Under the pieces are notes generated by a model. That model was not told the DNA's origin, did no database searches, and saw nothing but the letters and a program-made list of their open reading frames with translations. Shown here one piece after another: positions 26,267 through 34,117 of a DNA stretch of 53,126 bases. Positions within the stretch are counted from its first letter, which is position 1, and every line of letters begins with the position of its first letter. This stretch comes from Verrucomicrobiia bacterium (lineage in GTDB: Bacteria > Verrucomicrobiota > Verrucomicrobiia > Verrucomicrobiales > Akkermansiaceae). A program made the position numbers and the translations under genes. The stretch covers positions 1 through 53,126 of the forward strand of contig JAUIGV010000036.1 in the NCBI GenBank assembly GCA_030432565.1, read 5' to 3'.

Positions 26267-27433
26267 CTAGATCGCTTCGTGGAGGTGAAGCGGGGTGTTG
26301 TCGTTGGTATCCAGTCGGATGGTTTTGTCGGGGTTGTGCTCTTTGGCGACGAGGACGGCGGTGAGATCTGTGCCAAGGGCTTTAAGATGATCCCATTCTC
26401 CCTGCTGGAGGCGGAGGAGATCCTCTTGGTGTTCCTTTTCGGCCGTCTGTTTTTCCTTGAGGAAGGCGAGGGTTTGTTTGTGTTCCTTCTCTTGTTGATC
26501 GAGGTGGTGCTGCTGGGTTCGTTCTTCTTCCCGACGTTGCTCGGCGTTGCGCTGGTGTTCGCGGCTTTGCTTCAGGTCGGTGAGTTCCTGCTGCTGGTGC
26601 TCGATTTCAGTTTCGAGAACGAGGCGGGTTCGGGTCTCGATGGCGTGATCGTGCATGGCCTGAAGCTTTTCGCTGGCGGTGTAGCCACGATAAACGACTT
26701 TGTTGATGCGATAGCCGATCCGGTTTGCTCCTTCGAGAAGGGCCTTGTAGGTTGGCAATTGGTTGAGTTCGGGCGCGCGGTCCTTAAAAGTTTCGAAGTC
26801 GAGGCCTCCGGCAAAGCGGATGACATCCGCGGTGAGTGCGTTGATGAAATCGGCGACGGGGTCGTGGGTTTCGCGGAGCATTTGTTCGATGTCACAGAGC
26901 TCGAAGAAGACCATCAGCTTGACTGTTATGAGCGCCTCGTCGGCAGTTCGAACGCCGCTAACGTCGAAATACATTTGGTCGGGGATGACACGGAGTTTTT
27001 CAAATCGAAGGGCTCCCGGAACTTTTTTCCCGTGGCCGTTGTCACCGTGCCATTGAAACTGGTGAAGAGTTTCGGTGGGAGTGGGAATGTAGACAGCGGG
27101 TCCGTGGAGAATGCGGTGTGTGACTTTGCCTTCATTTTCGGTGTAGATCACGATGGCTTCGTGGGCATCAAGATGGGTGGCTTTTTTGGTGAGGATATTC
27201 GCGTGAAGGAGGGGATCGAACCACAAGTGATATGGGCCGGCCTGGTGTTCGGTGTGTCCATCGCGGAAGGTAATGACGAGGTATTCGCCTTCGGCTGCGT
27301 TGAATCTCGCGAGGGGTTGGACCTGGGCGAATGGTGCGAAGATGGTTGTTGGTCCCGTGATGAGGTCCCGGGTTCCGTTGGGGTTCCAGCGGATGACCGC
27401 TTCGCCGTCTTGAATGGTTTTTGGAAAGATCAT
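26267..27433 (-). CDS. Vault-repeat / SPFH-like coiled-coil protein (MVP-like)
   Basis: A 388-residue protein with three N-terminal repeats of about 40-45 residues. Each centres on a Gly-Pro turn followed by aromatic and Pro residues: GPTTIFAP (27-34), GPYHLWFDP (66-74) and GPAVYIPTPTE (111-121). This is the pattern of major-vault-protein repeats. Residues about 140-255 resemble the SPFH/band-7 shoulder domain (ITVKLMVFFEL, FINALTADVIRFAGG, YRINKVVYRGYTASEKLQAM). Residues 255-355 are a Gln/Glu-rich coiled coil, and a short tail DHLKALGTDLTAVLV follows. There is no membrane segment. It lies 23 bases after the Nudix regulator and 43 bases before the ADP-ribosylglycohydrolase. The repeat and SPFH readings are by eye. 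It may assemble into rings or shells; the function is unknown. Confidence 0.7.
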   Translation of the reverse strand: MIFPKTIQDGEAVIRWNPNGTRDLITGPTTIFAPFAQVQPLARFNAAEGEYLVITFRDGHTEHQAGPYHLWFDPLLHANILTKKATHLDAHEAIVIYTENEGKVTHRILHGPAVYIPTPTETLHQFQWHGDNGHGKKVPGALRFEKLRVIPDQMYFDVSGVRTADEALITVKLMVFFELCDIEQMLRETHDPVADFINALTADVIRFAGGLDFETFKDRAPELNQLPTYKALLEGANRIGYRINKVVYRGYTASEKLQAMHDHAIETRTRLVLETEIEHQQQELTDLKQSREHQRNAEQRREEERTQQHHLDQQEKEHKQTLAFLKEKQTAEKEHQEDLLRLQQGEWDHLKALGTDLTAVLVAKEHNPDKTIRLDTNDNTPLHLHEAI

Positions 27434-27456
27434 GGTATTATGGAGTACGGAGTTTC

Positions 27457-28146
27457 TTAGAGTTCGAAGTTGATGCCTTGTTTCTGGAGCTTGCGGTATC
27501 GGGATCGATCGAAGCGGTAGAGGCGGGCGGCACGGCGGGCGACGTCCTTTTCGACTTCATTGGTTTCGGCCAGAATGCCGAGTTTGATCACTTTCTTTCG
27601 GAAGTTTCGTTTATCGAGTGGTTCTTCGAGGATGAGTTCGTAGAGGTGCTGGAGCTGGGTGAGGGTGAATTTTTTGGGAAGGAGCTCGAAGCCGATGGGC
27701 TGGTAGCGGACTTTTCCGCGGAGCCGTTCGCGGGCGAGCTTCAGGATTTTTTCGTGATCAAAAGCGAGCGGAGGAAGATCATCGAAGGAAAACCAGGCGG
27801 CATTGCGGGCGTCGGTGGCAGCGGTGGGCGGATGGTCGATGAGGTTGACGAGGGCGAAGTAGGCGATGGTAACGACGTGCTCGCGTGGGTCGCGGTCGGG
27901 AGTGCCGATGGTGGCGAGTTGTTCGAGGTAGACGTTTTTCAATCCGGTCTCCTCCTCAAGTTCGCGTCGGGCACAGGTGTTGATGTCTTCGCCTACCCGA
28001 ATGAACCCGCCGGGGAGGGCCCATTCGTTTTCGAAGGGAGGGAGGGCGCGTTGGATAAGAAGGATTTTGAGGTCTTCTTCATCAAGTCCAAAGACGACGC
28101 AATCGGTGGTGAGGGCAGGTCTCGCGTATTCGTAAGTGAAGCTCAT
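27457..28146 (-). CDS. nrtR: NrtR-type Nudix transcriptional regulator
   Basis: A 229-residue protein with an N-terminal Nudix domain and a C-terminal winged helix, the NrtR layout. The Nudix box is intact at residues 47-69 ([20 protein letters not shown] then TGL), so it might still hydrolyse ADP-ribose-type substrates; many NrtR proteins only bind them. The C-terminal part ([48 protein letters not shown]) is the DNA-binding domain. NrtR repressors release DNA when ADP-ribose or related NAD metabolites rise. The start ATG at 28146 has GGAG 5 bases upstream. Two tandem palindromes lie just upstream (separate entries), so it probably represses its own operon. Confidence 0.88.
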   Translation of the reverse strand: MSFTYEYARPALTTDCVVFGLDEEDLKILLIQRALPPFENEWALPGGFIRVGEDINTCARRELEEETGLKNVYLEQLATIGTPDRDPREHVVTIAYFALVNLIDHPPTAATDARNAAWFSFDDLPPLAFDHEKILKLARERLRGKVRYQPIGFELLPKKFTLTQLQHLYELILEEPLDKRNFRKKVIKLGILAETNEVEKDVARRAARLYRFDRSRYRKLQKQGINFEL

Positions 28147-28157
28147 GGCTCCTACTT

Positions 28158-28176
28158 AAGTGTAAACTTGACACTT
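28158..28176. promoter_or_regulatory. Candidate NrtR operator 1
   Basis: A 19-bp palindrome AAGTGTAAACTTGACACTT with 8 of 9 base pairs matched around its centre, 12 bases upstream of the nrtR start codon. A minus-strand promoter-like pair, TTGCAA (28181-28176) and TAAGTA (28158-28153) 17 bases apart, encloses it, so a bound protein would block transcription. The match to a regulator palindrome is seen directly; its assignment to NrtR is inferred from position. Confidence 0.65.
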
Positions 28177-28185
28177 TGCAAGATT

Positions 28186-28206
28186 AAAGTGTAAAAATAA
28201 CACTTT
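28186..28206. promoter_or_regulatory. Candidate NrtR operator 2
   Basis: A second palindrome, left arm AAAGTGT and right arm ACACTTT separated by 7 AT-rich bases, centred 29 bp from the first. Both sites contain the half-site ACACTTTG. About three helical turns between centres would place two dimers on the same DNA face. It could also influence the divergent gene at 28279. Confidence 0.6.
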
Positions 28207-28278
28207 GAAATTTTCAGATGATTGCCTGGTCTGCCTTGTTTTATTCTTTGAGGTCTGGAAAGTGTCGCTACTCTCCCG

Positions 28279-28587
28279 ATGGTGAAAGAGATCTTGCTTC
28301 CCCCGCATTTGAAAGTTGCCGAAACGGTGACTGATCAGGAATACGCAAAGGCGAAGTGGCAGAGTCAGGTGATCCTGCTGGTGGCTCTGGCTGCGGGAGT
28401 GGTGGTGGCGGCTATCCTGATGTTCTTATGGAGCGGCATGAAGGGCTTGGTCGTCGGAGGTCTTGCCGGGGTCGGGAGTGAACGCCTGATGGATCAGATT
28501 TTGACGGAGGGTAAGAAGATGCGAACCCAACGGATGAAGGTTTATCCTCAACTCAGGGACTACTTGAAGCGGCAGGGTGGTGCCTGA
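28279..28587 (+). CDS. Small membrane protein, unknown
   Basis: A 102-residue protein not matched to a known family. It has a charged N-terminus, one hydrophobic stretch (VILLVALAAGVVVAAILMFL) with a second weaker Gly-rich segment (GLVVGGLAGVG), and a basic C-terminus (KKMRTQRMKVYPQLRDYLKR), suggesting a protein anchored in the inner membrane. It is divergent from the nrtR operon, with the two palindromes in the shared 132-base upstream region, so joint control is possible. The ATG at 28279 lacks a clear ribosome binding site. It may be a real gene; function unknown. Confidence 0.55.
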   Translation: MVKEILLPPHLKVAETVTDQEYAKAKWQSQVILLVALAAGVVVAAILMFLWSGMKGLVVGGLAGVGSERLMDQILTEGKKMRTQRMKVYPQLRDYLKRQGGA

Positions 28588-28726
28588 GCGGGACAAGTGA
28601 AATTCCTCCAGCGCACCACAAATAATCGCGGTCCAGAAAGATTGCTAGCGGATGGCGGTGGTGAAGGAGTTGCCGAGGAAAAGAATACCTTTGGTGCCGA
28701 GCCAAGGGCCGGACTCCCCGGCGGAA

Positions 28727-29644
28727 TCATTTTTCGAGGCTAGTTTTTTTTAGCAGCGAGCGGACCAGAGCGGTTTGCTTGGTGTTGAGGATTTCCCAGC
28801 AGGCGAGGCCGTTGCCGACGAGTTCGTATTCGTCGAAGGTCCAGACGACCTTGCGGTCCTTGTCGAGTTCGACGATTTGGGGATTTTTATCACCGGCGTG
28901 GCAGTTGCCGATGACGAGGTTGCCGTTGGGGAGTTCCTGAAGGTCGGTGGTCCAGGCGAGTTCGATGTCGGTTCCGGGGATCTTTTTCGCCATTTCCCAG
29001 ACCACTTTTTTGCCGGGAGAGACTTCGAGAATGGAGTTGCCACTGCCGGTGGCGATGAGGGTGTTCCCGTTTTTGAGGCGGATCGCTCCGAAGACGCGGG
29101 TGTTGGTGGGGTATTCCCAAACGATTTTGCCGGTGGCGTCATACTCGGTGACGACGCCGGGGTTTTCGGCGCACGAGAGGTAGTGGCCGTTGGGGAGAAT
29201 TTCGAGCATGCGGGTTTGGTGGCGCCCGTCCTTGGGAAGGGGGACTTCCTTGACGACCTTGCCGCCTTTGTCGAGGTGGACAATACGGCCAATCCCGCTC
29301 TCGGCGATCATGGTATTGCCGTCGGCAAGACGTTGGAAGGCATGGACGTTGGCGCCTTTGGAATCGTGTTTCCAAACGATTTCCTTTTTAGGTGTGATCT
29401 CGGATGTGACGGACCACGAGTCGTGGAAGAGAATGTTTCCGTTTTCGAGGAACTGGACATCGTGATGGCCCGTGTGATTGTTCGAGGCTTTGGGGCCACC
29501 GGTTTTGTATTGCCAGACGACCGTTCCGTCGGTCTCGCAGATCGCGAGGATGTTTTTGCCGTAGGAAGCACCGACGAGGATGAGGCGATCTTCTTTGGCA
29601 AAGAGGGTGAGCGGCGCGAGGAGGAGGGCAGCGAATAACTTCAT
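28727..29644 (-). CDS. Exported PQQ-like beta-propeller repeat protein
   Basis: A 305-residue protein with a signal peptide (MKLFAALLLAPLTLFAKE), then six or seven repeats of four short strands. Each includes a turn such as GTVVWQYKTGG, KEIVWKHDSKG, GKIVWEYPTNT, KKVVWEMAKKI and RKVVWTFDEYE. This is the PQQ-binding/arylsulfotransferase-type propeller pattern, with an xVVWxY tryptophan per blade and a NGNxLI turn. It is probably periplasmic. No catalytic residues of a quinoprotein dehydrogenase or arylsulfotransferase could be assigned, so it may only bind ligand or protein. The next gene upstream on the same strand ends about 57 bases before it. The blade pattern is clear; the role is unknown. 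Confidence 0.82.
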   Translation of the reverse strand: MKLFAALLLAPLTLFAKEDRLILVGASYGKNILAICETDGTVVWQYKTGGPKASNNHTGHHDVQFLENGNILFHDSWSVTSEITPKKEIVWKHDSKGANVHAFQRLADGNTMIAESGIGRIVHLDKGGKVVKEVPLPKDGRHQTRMLEILPNGHYLSCAENPGVVTEYDATGKIVWEYPTNTRVFGAIRLKNGNTLIATGSGNSILEVSPGKKVVWEMAKKIPGTDIELAWTTDLQELPNGNLVIGNCHAGDKNPQIVELDKDRKVVWTFDEYELVGNGLACWEILNTKQTALVRSLLKKTSLEK

Positions 29645-29701
29645 GATGGCGAAGTATGGGATGCGCCGCCGAGAATTCGATCTTTTGTTTTGAGAGTGGA
29701 A

Positions 29702-32467
29702 TTACTCGCCCTCTTCAGGCGCCATATAACTGTTCTTCCAGGAGGAGAAGGCGGGTTCCTCGCCAGACTCGAGAATCCTTTTCCATTCCGCGTCCGAGAG
29801 TCGGGTGCCGAGGGGTTTGGTGAACTCGTAGTGGCTCATGACCGGGCCACCGTAGGCGCAGGCGGTGCCATCGGGGTGGCGGACGGCGGTGAGCATGAAC
29901 TGCACCTTGCCGGTGCCTTCGTGAAGGATGGCGCCGGGGTCGTCATTACAGTCGTCTTTACCATCGGTGTGAACATCGGCTACCACGGGATTGAAGAAAG
30001 ACGATGGATGTTCACCCCAAGCTTGGCGGACATTTTCGAAGTAGAGATTTGGGAACCAGCCGTTGTAAAGGCGGTCACCGGTGTAGCCAATGATTGAGAA
30101 ATCCTCGACGGTGTTTTCGATGAAGGTTTTCATCTCCCCGGTATGAGCCTGGCCGCTGAGTTGTTGCTCCGCGATTGCCTTCAGGGTCAGACATTTGACG
30201 GAGAAATTTGTGAGGTGTTCTTTGATCGCCGCAAGTCTTTCACCGCGGTCAACCTGCTGGATTCTGGCGGTGAAAATCTCGGGGAAGGTTTCCAGAAGTT
30301 CAGGAGAATAGCCACTCTCCGGACTGAATTCGCGGGTTGGCAGAAGAGGGAGTTCCTCGAAGTCCCAGCTTCCCACCTCCAAGCCGATCATGCCCTCGTA
30401 GTCGAAGGTCTCGACAAAGCCTTGGTAGGCGAGGGCGATGTCCGAGAGCCTCTGCCAGAGTTCGGGGTAGGGATCGACGTAGCCATCTGGAAATTCACAG
30501 AGGACCGGTGGGGTGAAGCTTTGCTTGGCGTAGAGGAGGGTGTCGTGCCGGAGCTGGGTCCAAGAGGCGAGTTGGGTGTTGAGAATGCGCCGCTTCCAGG
30601 CGGTGGTGCGGAAGGTATCGGGTGCGGAGGGTGAGACCGGTTCGGAGAGGGCCCGCAGTCCATGGAGCCAGCGACCGTAGAGGTGCTCGGTCCAGAACCC
30701 CTCTTCCTGCGCATCGAGGACGGAGCGGGTGGCGGCGAGGTTTTGCTGGAAAGGATATCCGTCCCGAAAAGAGACGCCGTAGGGATCCTGCATGCGTTCG
30801 AGGAGGATGGGCGCGGCGCTGTCGTTGCCGAGGGTGGAGAAGGCGATATCCAATCCGGACGGGAGTCGCCGGGCGATGGCATTACCCTCATCATTGCGGA
30901 CTTCGGGAAAGACGACCTTTTGGAAAGTCCAGGCGTCGGGGGTCCAGCGTTGGCCGAAGAGCGAAAGGGCGCGGTGTTGTTCAATCTCGGGAATGGAACA
31001 GTTGGCATCGGGCACGAAGGCATAATAGCCACCGTTGACTTCCTGCACCCCATAGGTGGATGAGAGGAGGGCCGTGCGTAACCGGGCGATGGCGGTGTCC
31101 GAGGCAATCGTTGAGATGTCATCGAGCGAGTTGGCCTCCAGAAGTGCGATCATTTCCGGCACGGTCATGGCATCGGATTGCCCCGCGATGCCTTGCAGCA
31201 TCCCTTCGATTTTTTGCCAATCGTCCATCAAGCCGCCATCGCGAATGGTGAGGGCGAGGAGAACGGCGGCGCGGAGTTCGCGGTTTCGTTGGTCCAGATC
31301 AAAGGTGTCGCTATGGGCAATGTGAAACTGGGCGCGGCTGAGCCATACCAGAGTGCGGAAGTGAGCCGAGAGCACAGCGGAGCGAGTGTAACGGCCACGG
31401 GGTTTGTAAAGATTGGGGCGGCTGAGGCGCTCAAGATCATCGTAGAGATCGCGTTTTACGATGATTTCGGGATCAGGATTGGCGACGGCTTCATACCACT
31501 CGGCGGCTTTGCTGGAGCTGGTGGGTGTCTCGGTATCAAGCAGGCCCCGGGCGACATCGATGTAAAAGGTCACCAGATCGATGGCGTCCTGGACACGGGC
31601 GTTTTCTTGCGGGGTGCCGGTTGCGGGATCCCAGGCGGAAGTGGTGGTTTGGAAGGCATCGGGCCAGTCGTGTTTGACCAGTTGTTTCACGGCCGGGTAG
31701 ACCGCGATCTCATCAAGCTCTTCCAGGATTGAAGAGAAGGACTGGTGCCAGGCGTCTAAAACCGAATCGGCGGTGATGAAGACCGGGAGGTCATCCGTCC
31801 AGATCGCGTAGTAGAGATCGACTGCAGTGGGCGCGACCAGAACTTCGTCCTCGAACGGGCCGCTGAAGGCTCTGACCCGGGGGCTGACGACGAAGCCGTT
31901 TTGCGAGAACTTGGCGACCTCATCCTCATTGAGAGTGAAGTTGTAGATCCGCCGTTCCAGATCATCGACGGGGAGGGTGGCGTTGTGGTCGGCCGGGGTC
32001 GTGTTGTATTCGGAGAAGAAGCTCGCGGTGGTGGGATCCCAGCTGATGCCATCGAGGCAGGCGGGGTCGGCGGTCTGCTTGGTGAACCCGGACAAGGTGA
32101 GGTCTCGATTGAAGGCACTGTCGTATTGTTGTTCGTAGAAGGCCGGCTGGGAATTGCTGGTCTCGCGGTGGCTGTAGAACAGGTGGGTCTGGAGTTGGAA
32201 GAACTGACTTCCGTCCGAACGCGGCAGATCAAGGGTGGAAACTCCGTTACCCTCGCTGTCGTTCGAGCGGATGAGAGAATGCTCCGACCAGCTTGCAAGG
32301 TCGCTGGAGGTGAGAACGCGGTATTCCCGCCAGGAAGTGACTCCGGAATCCATCGGAAAGTGACGGTCCCACCGGAGCTGAATTTGATCGCCATCGGGAA
32401 CGAGATGCAAGCTTTGGGCGTGGGCACCTGCAGCTAAAAATAGAGTGAATCCCAGCGACAATTTCAT
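29702..32467 (-). CDS. Exported DUF3160 family protein with N-terminal beta module
   Basis: A 921-residue protein. The signal peptide is MKLSLGFTLFLAAGAHAQ. Next comes a small beta module (LHLVPDGDQIQLRWD, YRVLTSSDLASWSEHSL, SQFFQLQTHL) of the same kind found at the C-termini of the ThuA and CotH proteins. The rest fits DUF3160: FSQNGFVVSPRVRAFSGPFE, YYAIWTDDLPVFITADSVLD then AWHQSFSSILEELDE, and far downstream FIENTVEDFSIIGYTGDRLY and WGEHPSSFFNPVVADVHTD. DUF3160 proteins are largely alpha-helical and secreted, with no known activity. Length is close to the family norm. It is likely co-transcribed with the propeller protein 57 bases downstream. Confidence 0.82.
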   Translation of the reverse strand: MKLSLGFTLFLAAGAHAQSLHLVPDGDQIQLRWDRHFPMDSGVTSWREYRVLTSSDLASWSEHSLIRSNDSEGNGVSTLDLPRSDGSQFFQLQTHLFYSHRETSNSQPAFYEQQYDSAFNRDLTLSGFTKQTADPACLDGISWDPTTASFFSEYNTTPADHNATLPVDDLERRIYNFTLNEDEVAKFSQNGFVVSPRVRAFSGPFEDEVLVAPTAVDLYYAIWTDDLPVFITADSVLDAWHQSFSSILEELDEIAVYPAVKQLVKHDWPDAFQTTTSAWDPATGTPQENARVQDAIDLVTFYIDVARGLLDTETPTSSSKAAEWYEAVANPDPEIIVKRDLYDDLERLSRPNLYKPRGRYTRSAVLSAHFRTLVWLSRAQFHIAHSDTFDLDQRNRELRAAVLLALTIRDGGLMDDWQKIEGMLQGIAGQSDAMTVPEMIALLEANSLDDISTIASDTAIARLRTALLSSTYGVQEVNGGYYAFVPDANCSIPEIEQHRALSLFGQRWTPDAWTFQKVVFPEVRNDEGNAIARRLPSGLDIAFSTLGNDSAAPILLERMQDPYGVSFRDGYPFQQNLAATRSVLDAQEEGFWTEHLYGRWLHGLRALSEPVSPSAPDTFRTTAWKRRILNTQLASWTQLRHDTLLYAKQSFTPPVLCEFPDGYVDPYPELWQRLSDIALAYQGFVETFDYEGMIGLEVGSWDFEELPLLPTREFSPESGYSPELLETFPEIFTARIQQVDRGERLAAIKEHLTNFSVKCLTLKAIAEQQLSGQAHTGEMKTFIENTVEDFSIIGYTGDRLYNGWFPNLYFENVRQAWGEHPSSFFNPVVADVHTDGKDDCNDDPGAILHEGTGKVQFMLTAVRHPDGTACAYGGPVMSHYEFTKPLGTRLSDAEWKRILESGEEPAFSSWKNSYMAPEEGE

Positions 32468-32646
32468 AGCTTGACCCTAGGATATTCCGGATCGGTCACA
32501 AGGACCGTTTTGATTGTTTGCGGAGATTGAATTCTCTGGGTTTGCGGGGGTGGGATCTTTTCTTTTGATAAAGATGCCAACCCCGCAAAACCAGTGAAGA
32601 CAAAGGGATGAAGGGGAATTTACTTTGCGGATTGAACCGATTCCAC

Positions 32647-33010
32647 TTACAGCCCCGGCATGAGATGCTTGAGCCAGAACCCCACCCCCTAGGCCAGGAC
32701 GGCGGCGGTGGCGCCGGGCCGATTGGTTTTCGGCCCGGGTCCCGCTGAAATTATCGGCCGCCATCGAGAAGCCGTCGGCCAGTAAATTGGCCAGTCCCAT
32801 CACGATGATAATGCCGGTGGCCAGCCCCGCGCCTACGACCGAGGACACCACCGCAAAGGTCGTCACCAGACCATCGATCGCTCCGAAGATAAAGTCCTTG
32901 AGGTGGCTCTGCGCGGAGGAAGCCGATAGGCGCTCACGGATCGCTTCGACGGTGTGTTCCGACTGGTGGGACGTGGTCCGGTGCAGGTTGGGCCGGATCG
33001 TTCACGGACG
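32647..33010 (-). pseudogene. Decayed VIT/CCC1 family iron/manganese transporter
   Basis: A remnant of a VIT1/CCC1-type membrane transporter. On the minus strand, the N-terminal part reads HTVEAIRERLSASSAQSHLK then DFIFGAIDGLVTTFAVVSSV, then GLATGIIIVMGLANLLADGF with SMAADNFSGTRAEN, the typical first two membrane segments. There is no start codon before the upstream in-frame stop near 33000. Right after GTRAEN the frame changes and the sequence jumps to the family's C-terminal end (TAAVLA, an in-frame TAG, then GVGFWLKHLMPGL and a TAA at 32649). So roughly the middle half is deleted, and a frameshift and a nonsense codon have been added. It is inactive. Confidence 0.75.
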
Positions 33011-33057
33011 GAAGCCCAATCAGGGCTGAAATGGCGATGAAGACGCGCAACGCTACT

Positions 33058-34053
33058 TCATGCCTTTGCGGGTCGAGCAGACTTTACCCATCCAACAGGG
33101 ATCGGGGAAGTTCGCGTTACTGTTGGGGAGTCAATCGGGATTTTGGGTGATCGCAGGCGGGAATCATCCACAGACGAGGCTGGCGACTCCGATGATGAGT
33201 CCAATGAAACCGGCCCAAGCGGGAACGGGAAGAAAGAGCGGATCTGTGTATGGTCACCTCCTACGCGGGCGATGGCCATGCGAGCGGGAAGGTGGTGTGT
33301 TTGGAAAAGGGCACAAAAAAAGCGCGGTGAGATCGCGCTTTTGATACCGGGGTCTGAGTTGGCTTCGTGGAATTGGTGCCGGGCGTCCTCCCGGAAACGT
33401 CGCTCACCGAGAGGGTATCGCTTAAAACTATAGCGACGGTAATTCCGGAGATGGAGGGCCTTGTGGACAGCTCCTTGATGGGCCCCCTTCCAGAGGATCG
33501 TGTTAAGTTTGTCGATTCCGGCCTCCAGATCAGGATCGTGTTCGGGAAGGTGGGTGACGAGGTAGGGCTGGGTGTGGGATTTGATGAGATCGACGGCGGT
33601 GAAGTTGACCCGACGTGAGCCGTCCCACCGTTTACGAAGTCGCGGAGGGGGAATGCCGTTTGAGAGATCGACATTTTTGATGTGGATGAACGGGGAGAGT
33701 CTGCCGGGAAAACCCAATTTAAGGAGTTCAGCAAATGAACGTTTTTTGAGGAGGTGTGTTCCAACTTCGCCTTTTTGCCATCCTCCCTTCTTGGCGACGG
33801 GGGCACCAATACGGAATTGGCCTTTGCGGCAAAACTGATGCTGTTGGAAATAGGCGAGGGCTTCCGAGAGATCTTCGGCATCTTTTCGAAGTAGTGCTTC
33901 TGGAGTCAGGACAAAGAAGCGTTCGTATCCACGTTGGAAAGGTTCATCGAGTTCGACCATGGGAGCGCTGTTCTGTTTAAGCCAGAGTTTGTGTTCTTCT
34001 TTGTAGAGACGGCGGAAGTATTTTGCCCGTTGTTGGATGTGGTCCGGGTTCAT
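33058..34053 (-). CDS. Unknown protein downstream of rtcB
   Basis: A 331-residue frame with no family I recognise. It is basic, with YFRRLYKEEHKLWLKQNS at the start, RGYERFFVLTPEALLRKDAE, FPGRLSPFIHIKNVDLSNGI and the strongly charged HLRNYRRYSFKRYPLGERRF near residue 215, which would suit an RNA-binding role. It starts 65 bases after the rtcB stop on the same strand; the ATG at 34053 was chosen because upstream residues in this frame are a shadow of rtcB. The frame runs straight through a good terminator hairpin (33314-33342) and continues for about 85 low-complexity residues, so the natural stop was probably near 33345-33370 and has been lost. The last part should not be trusted. Confidence 0.6.
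   Translation of the reverse strand: MNPDHIQQRAKYFRRLYKEEHKLWLKQNSAPMVELDEPFQRGYERFFVLTPEALLRKDAEDLSEALAYFQQHQFCRKGQFRIGAPVAKKGGWQKGEVGTHLLKKRSFAELLKLGFPGRLSPFIHIKNVDLSNGIPPPRLRKRWDGSRRVNFTAVDLIKSHTQPYLVTHLPEHDPDLEAGIDKLNTILWKGAHQGAVHKALHLRNYRRYSFKRYPLGERRFREDARHQFHEANSDPGIKSAISPRFFCALFQTHHLPARMAIARVGGDHTQIRSFFPFPLGPVSLDSSSESPASSVDDSRLRSPKIPIDSPTVTRTSPIPVGWVKSARPAKA
33314..33342 (-). terminator. Rho-independent terminator inside the 3' end of the rtcB-downstream ORF
   Basis: On the minus strand, a 9-bp stem AAAAGCGCG / CGCGCTTTT with a 7-base loop is followed by an uninterrupted T run. It is well formed and stands where the HNH-rtcB operon should end, although the annotated frame reads through it. 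Confidence 0.8.
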
Positions 34054-34117
34054 AATGATTGAGGTGATTCGAGAGATGGATTTCAGGGATTGGTATCGTA
34101 GTTGCTTGGATACTGTT

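Noticed and set aside
26252-27460. A 402-codon plus-strand open frame, and the plus-strand frame at 27421-28194
   Set aside because: Both lie opposite genes with clear families (vault-like protein and NrtR) and show the Val/Phe/Glu-rich composition typical of antisense frames of GC-rich genes.
28775-29638. Long plus-strand frame of 287 codons over the propeller gene
   Set aside because: Antisense shadow; the minus-strand protein has repeated blades and a signal peptide.
33170-33260. Small hydrophobic frame on the minus strand (AWAGFIGLIIGVASLVCG) with an AGGAGGTG-like site upstream
   Set aside because: No start codon follows the site in this frame and a stop lies just upstream, so it is at best a dead remnant.
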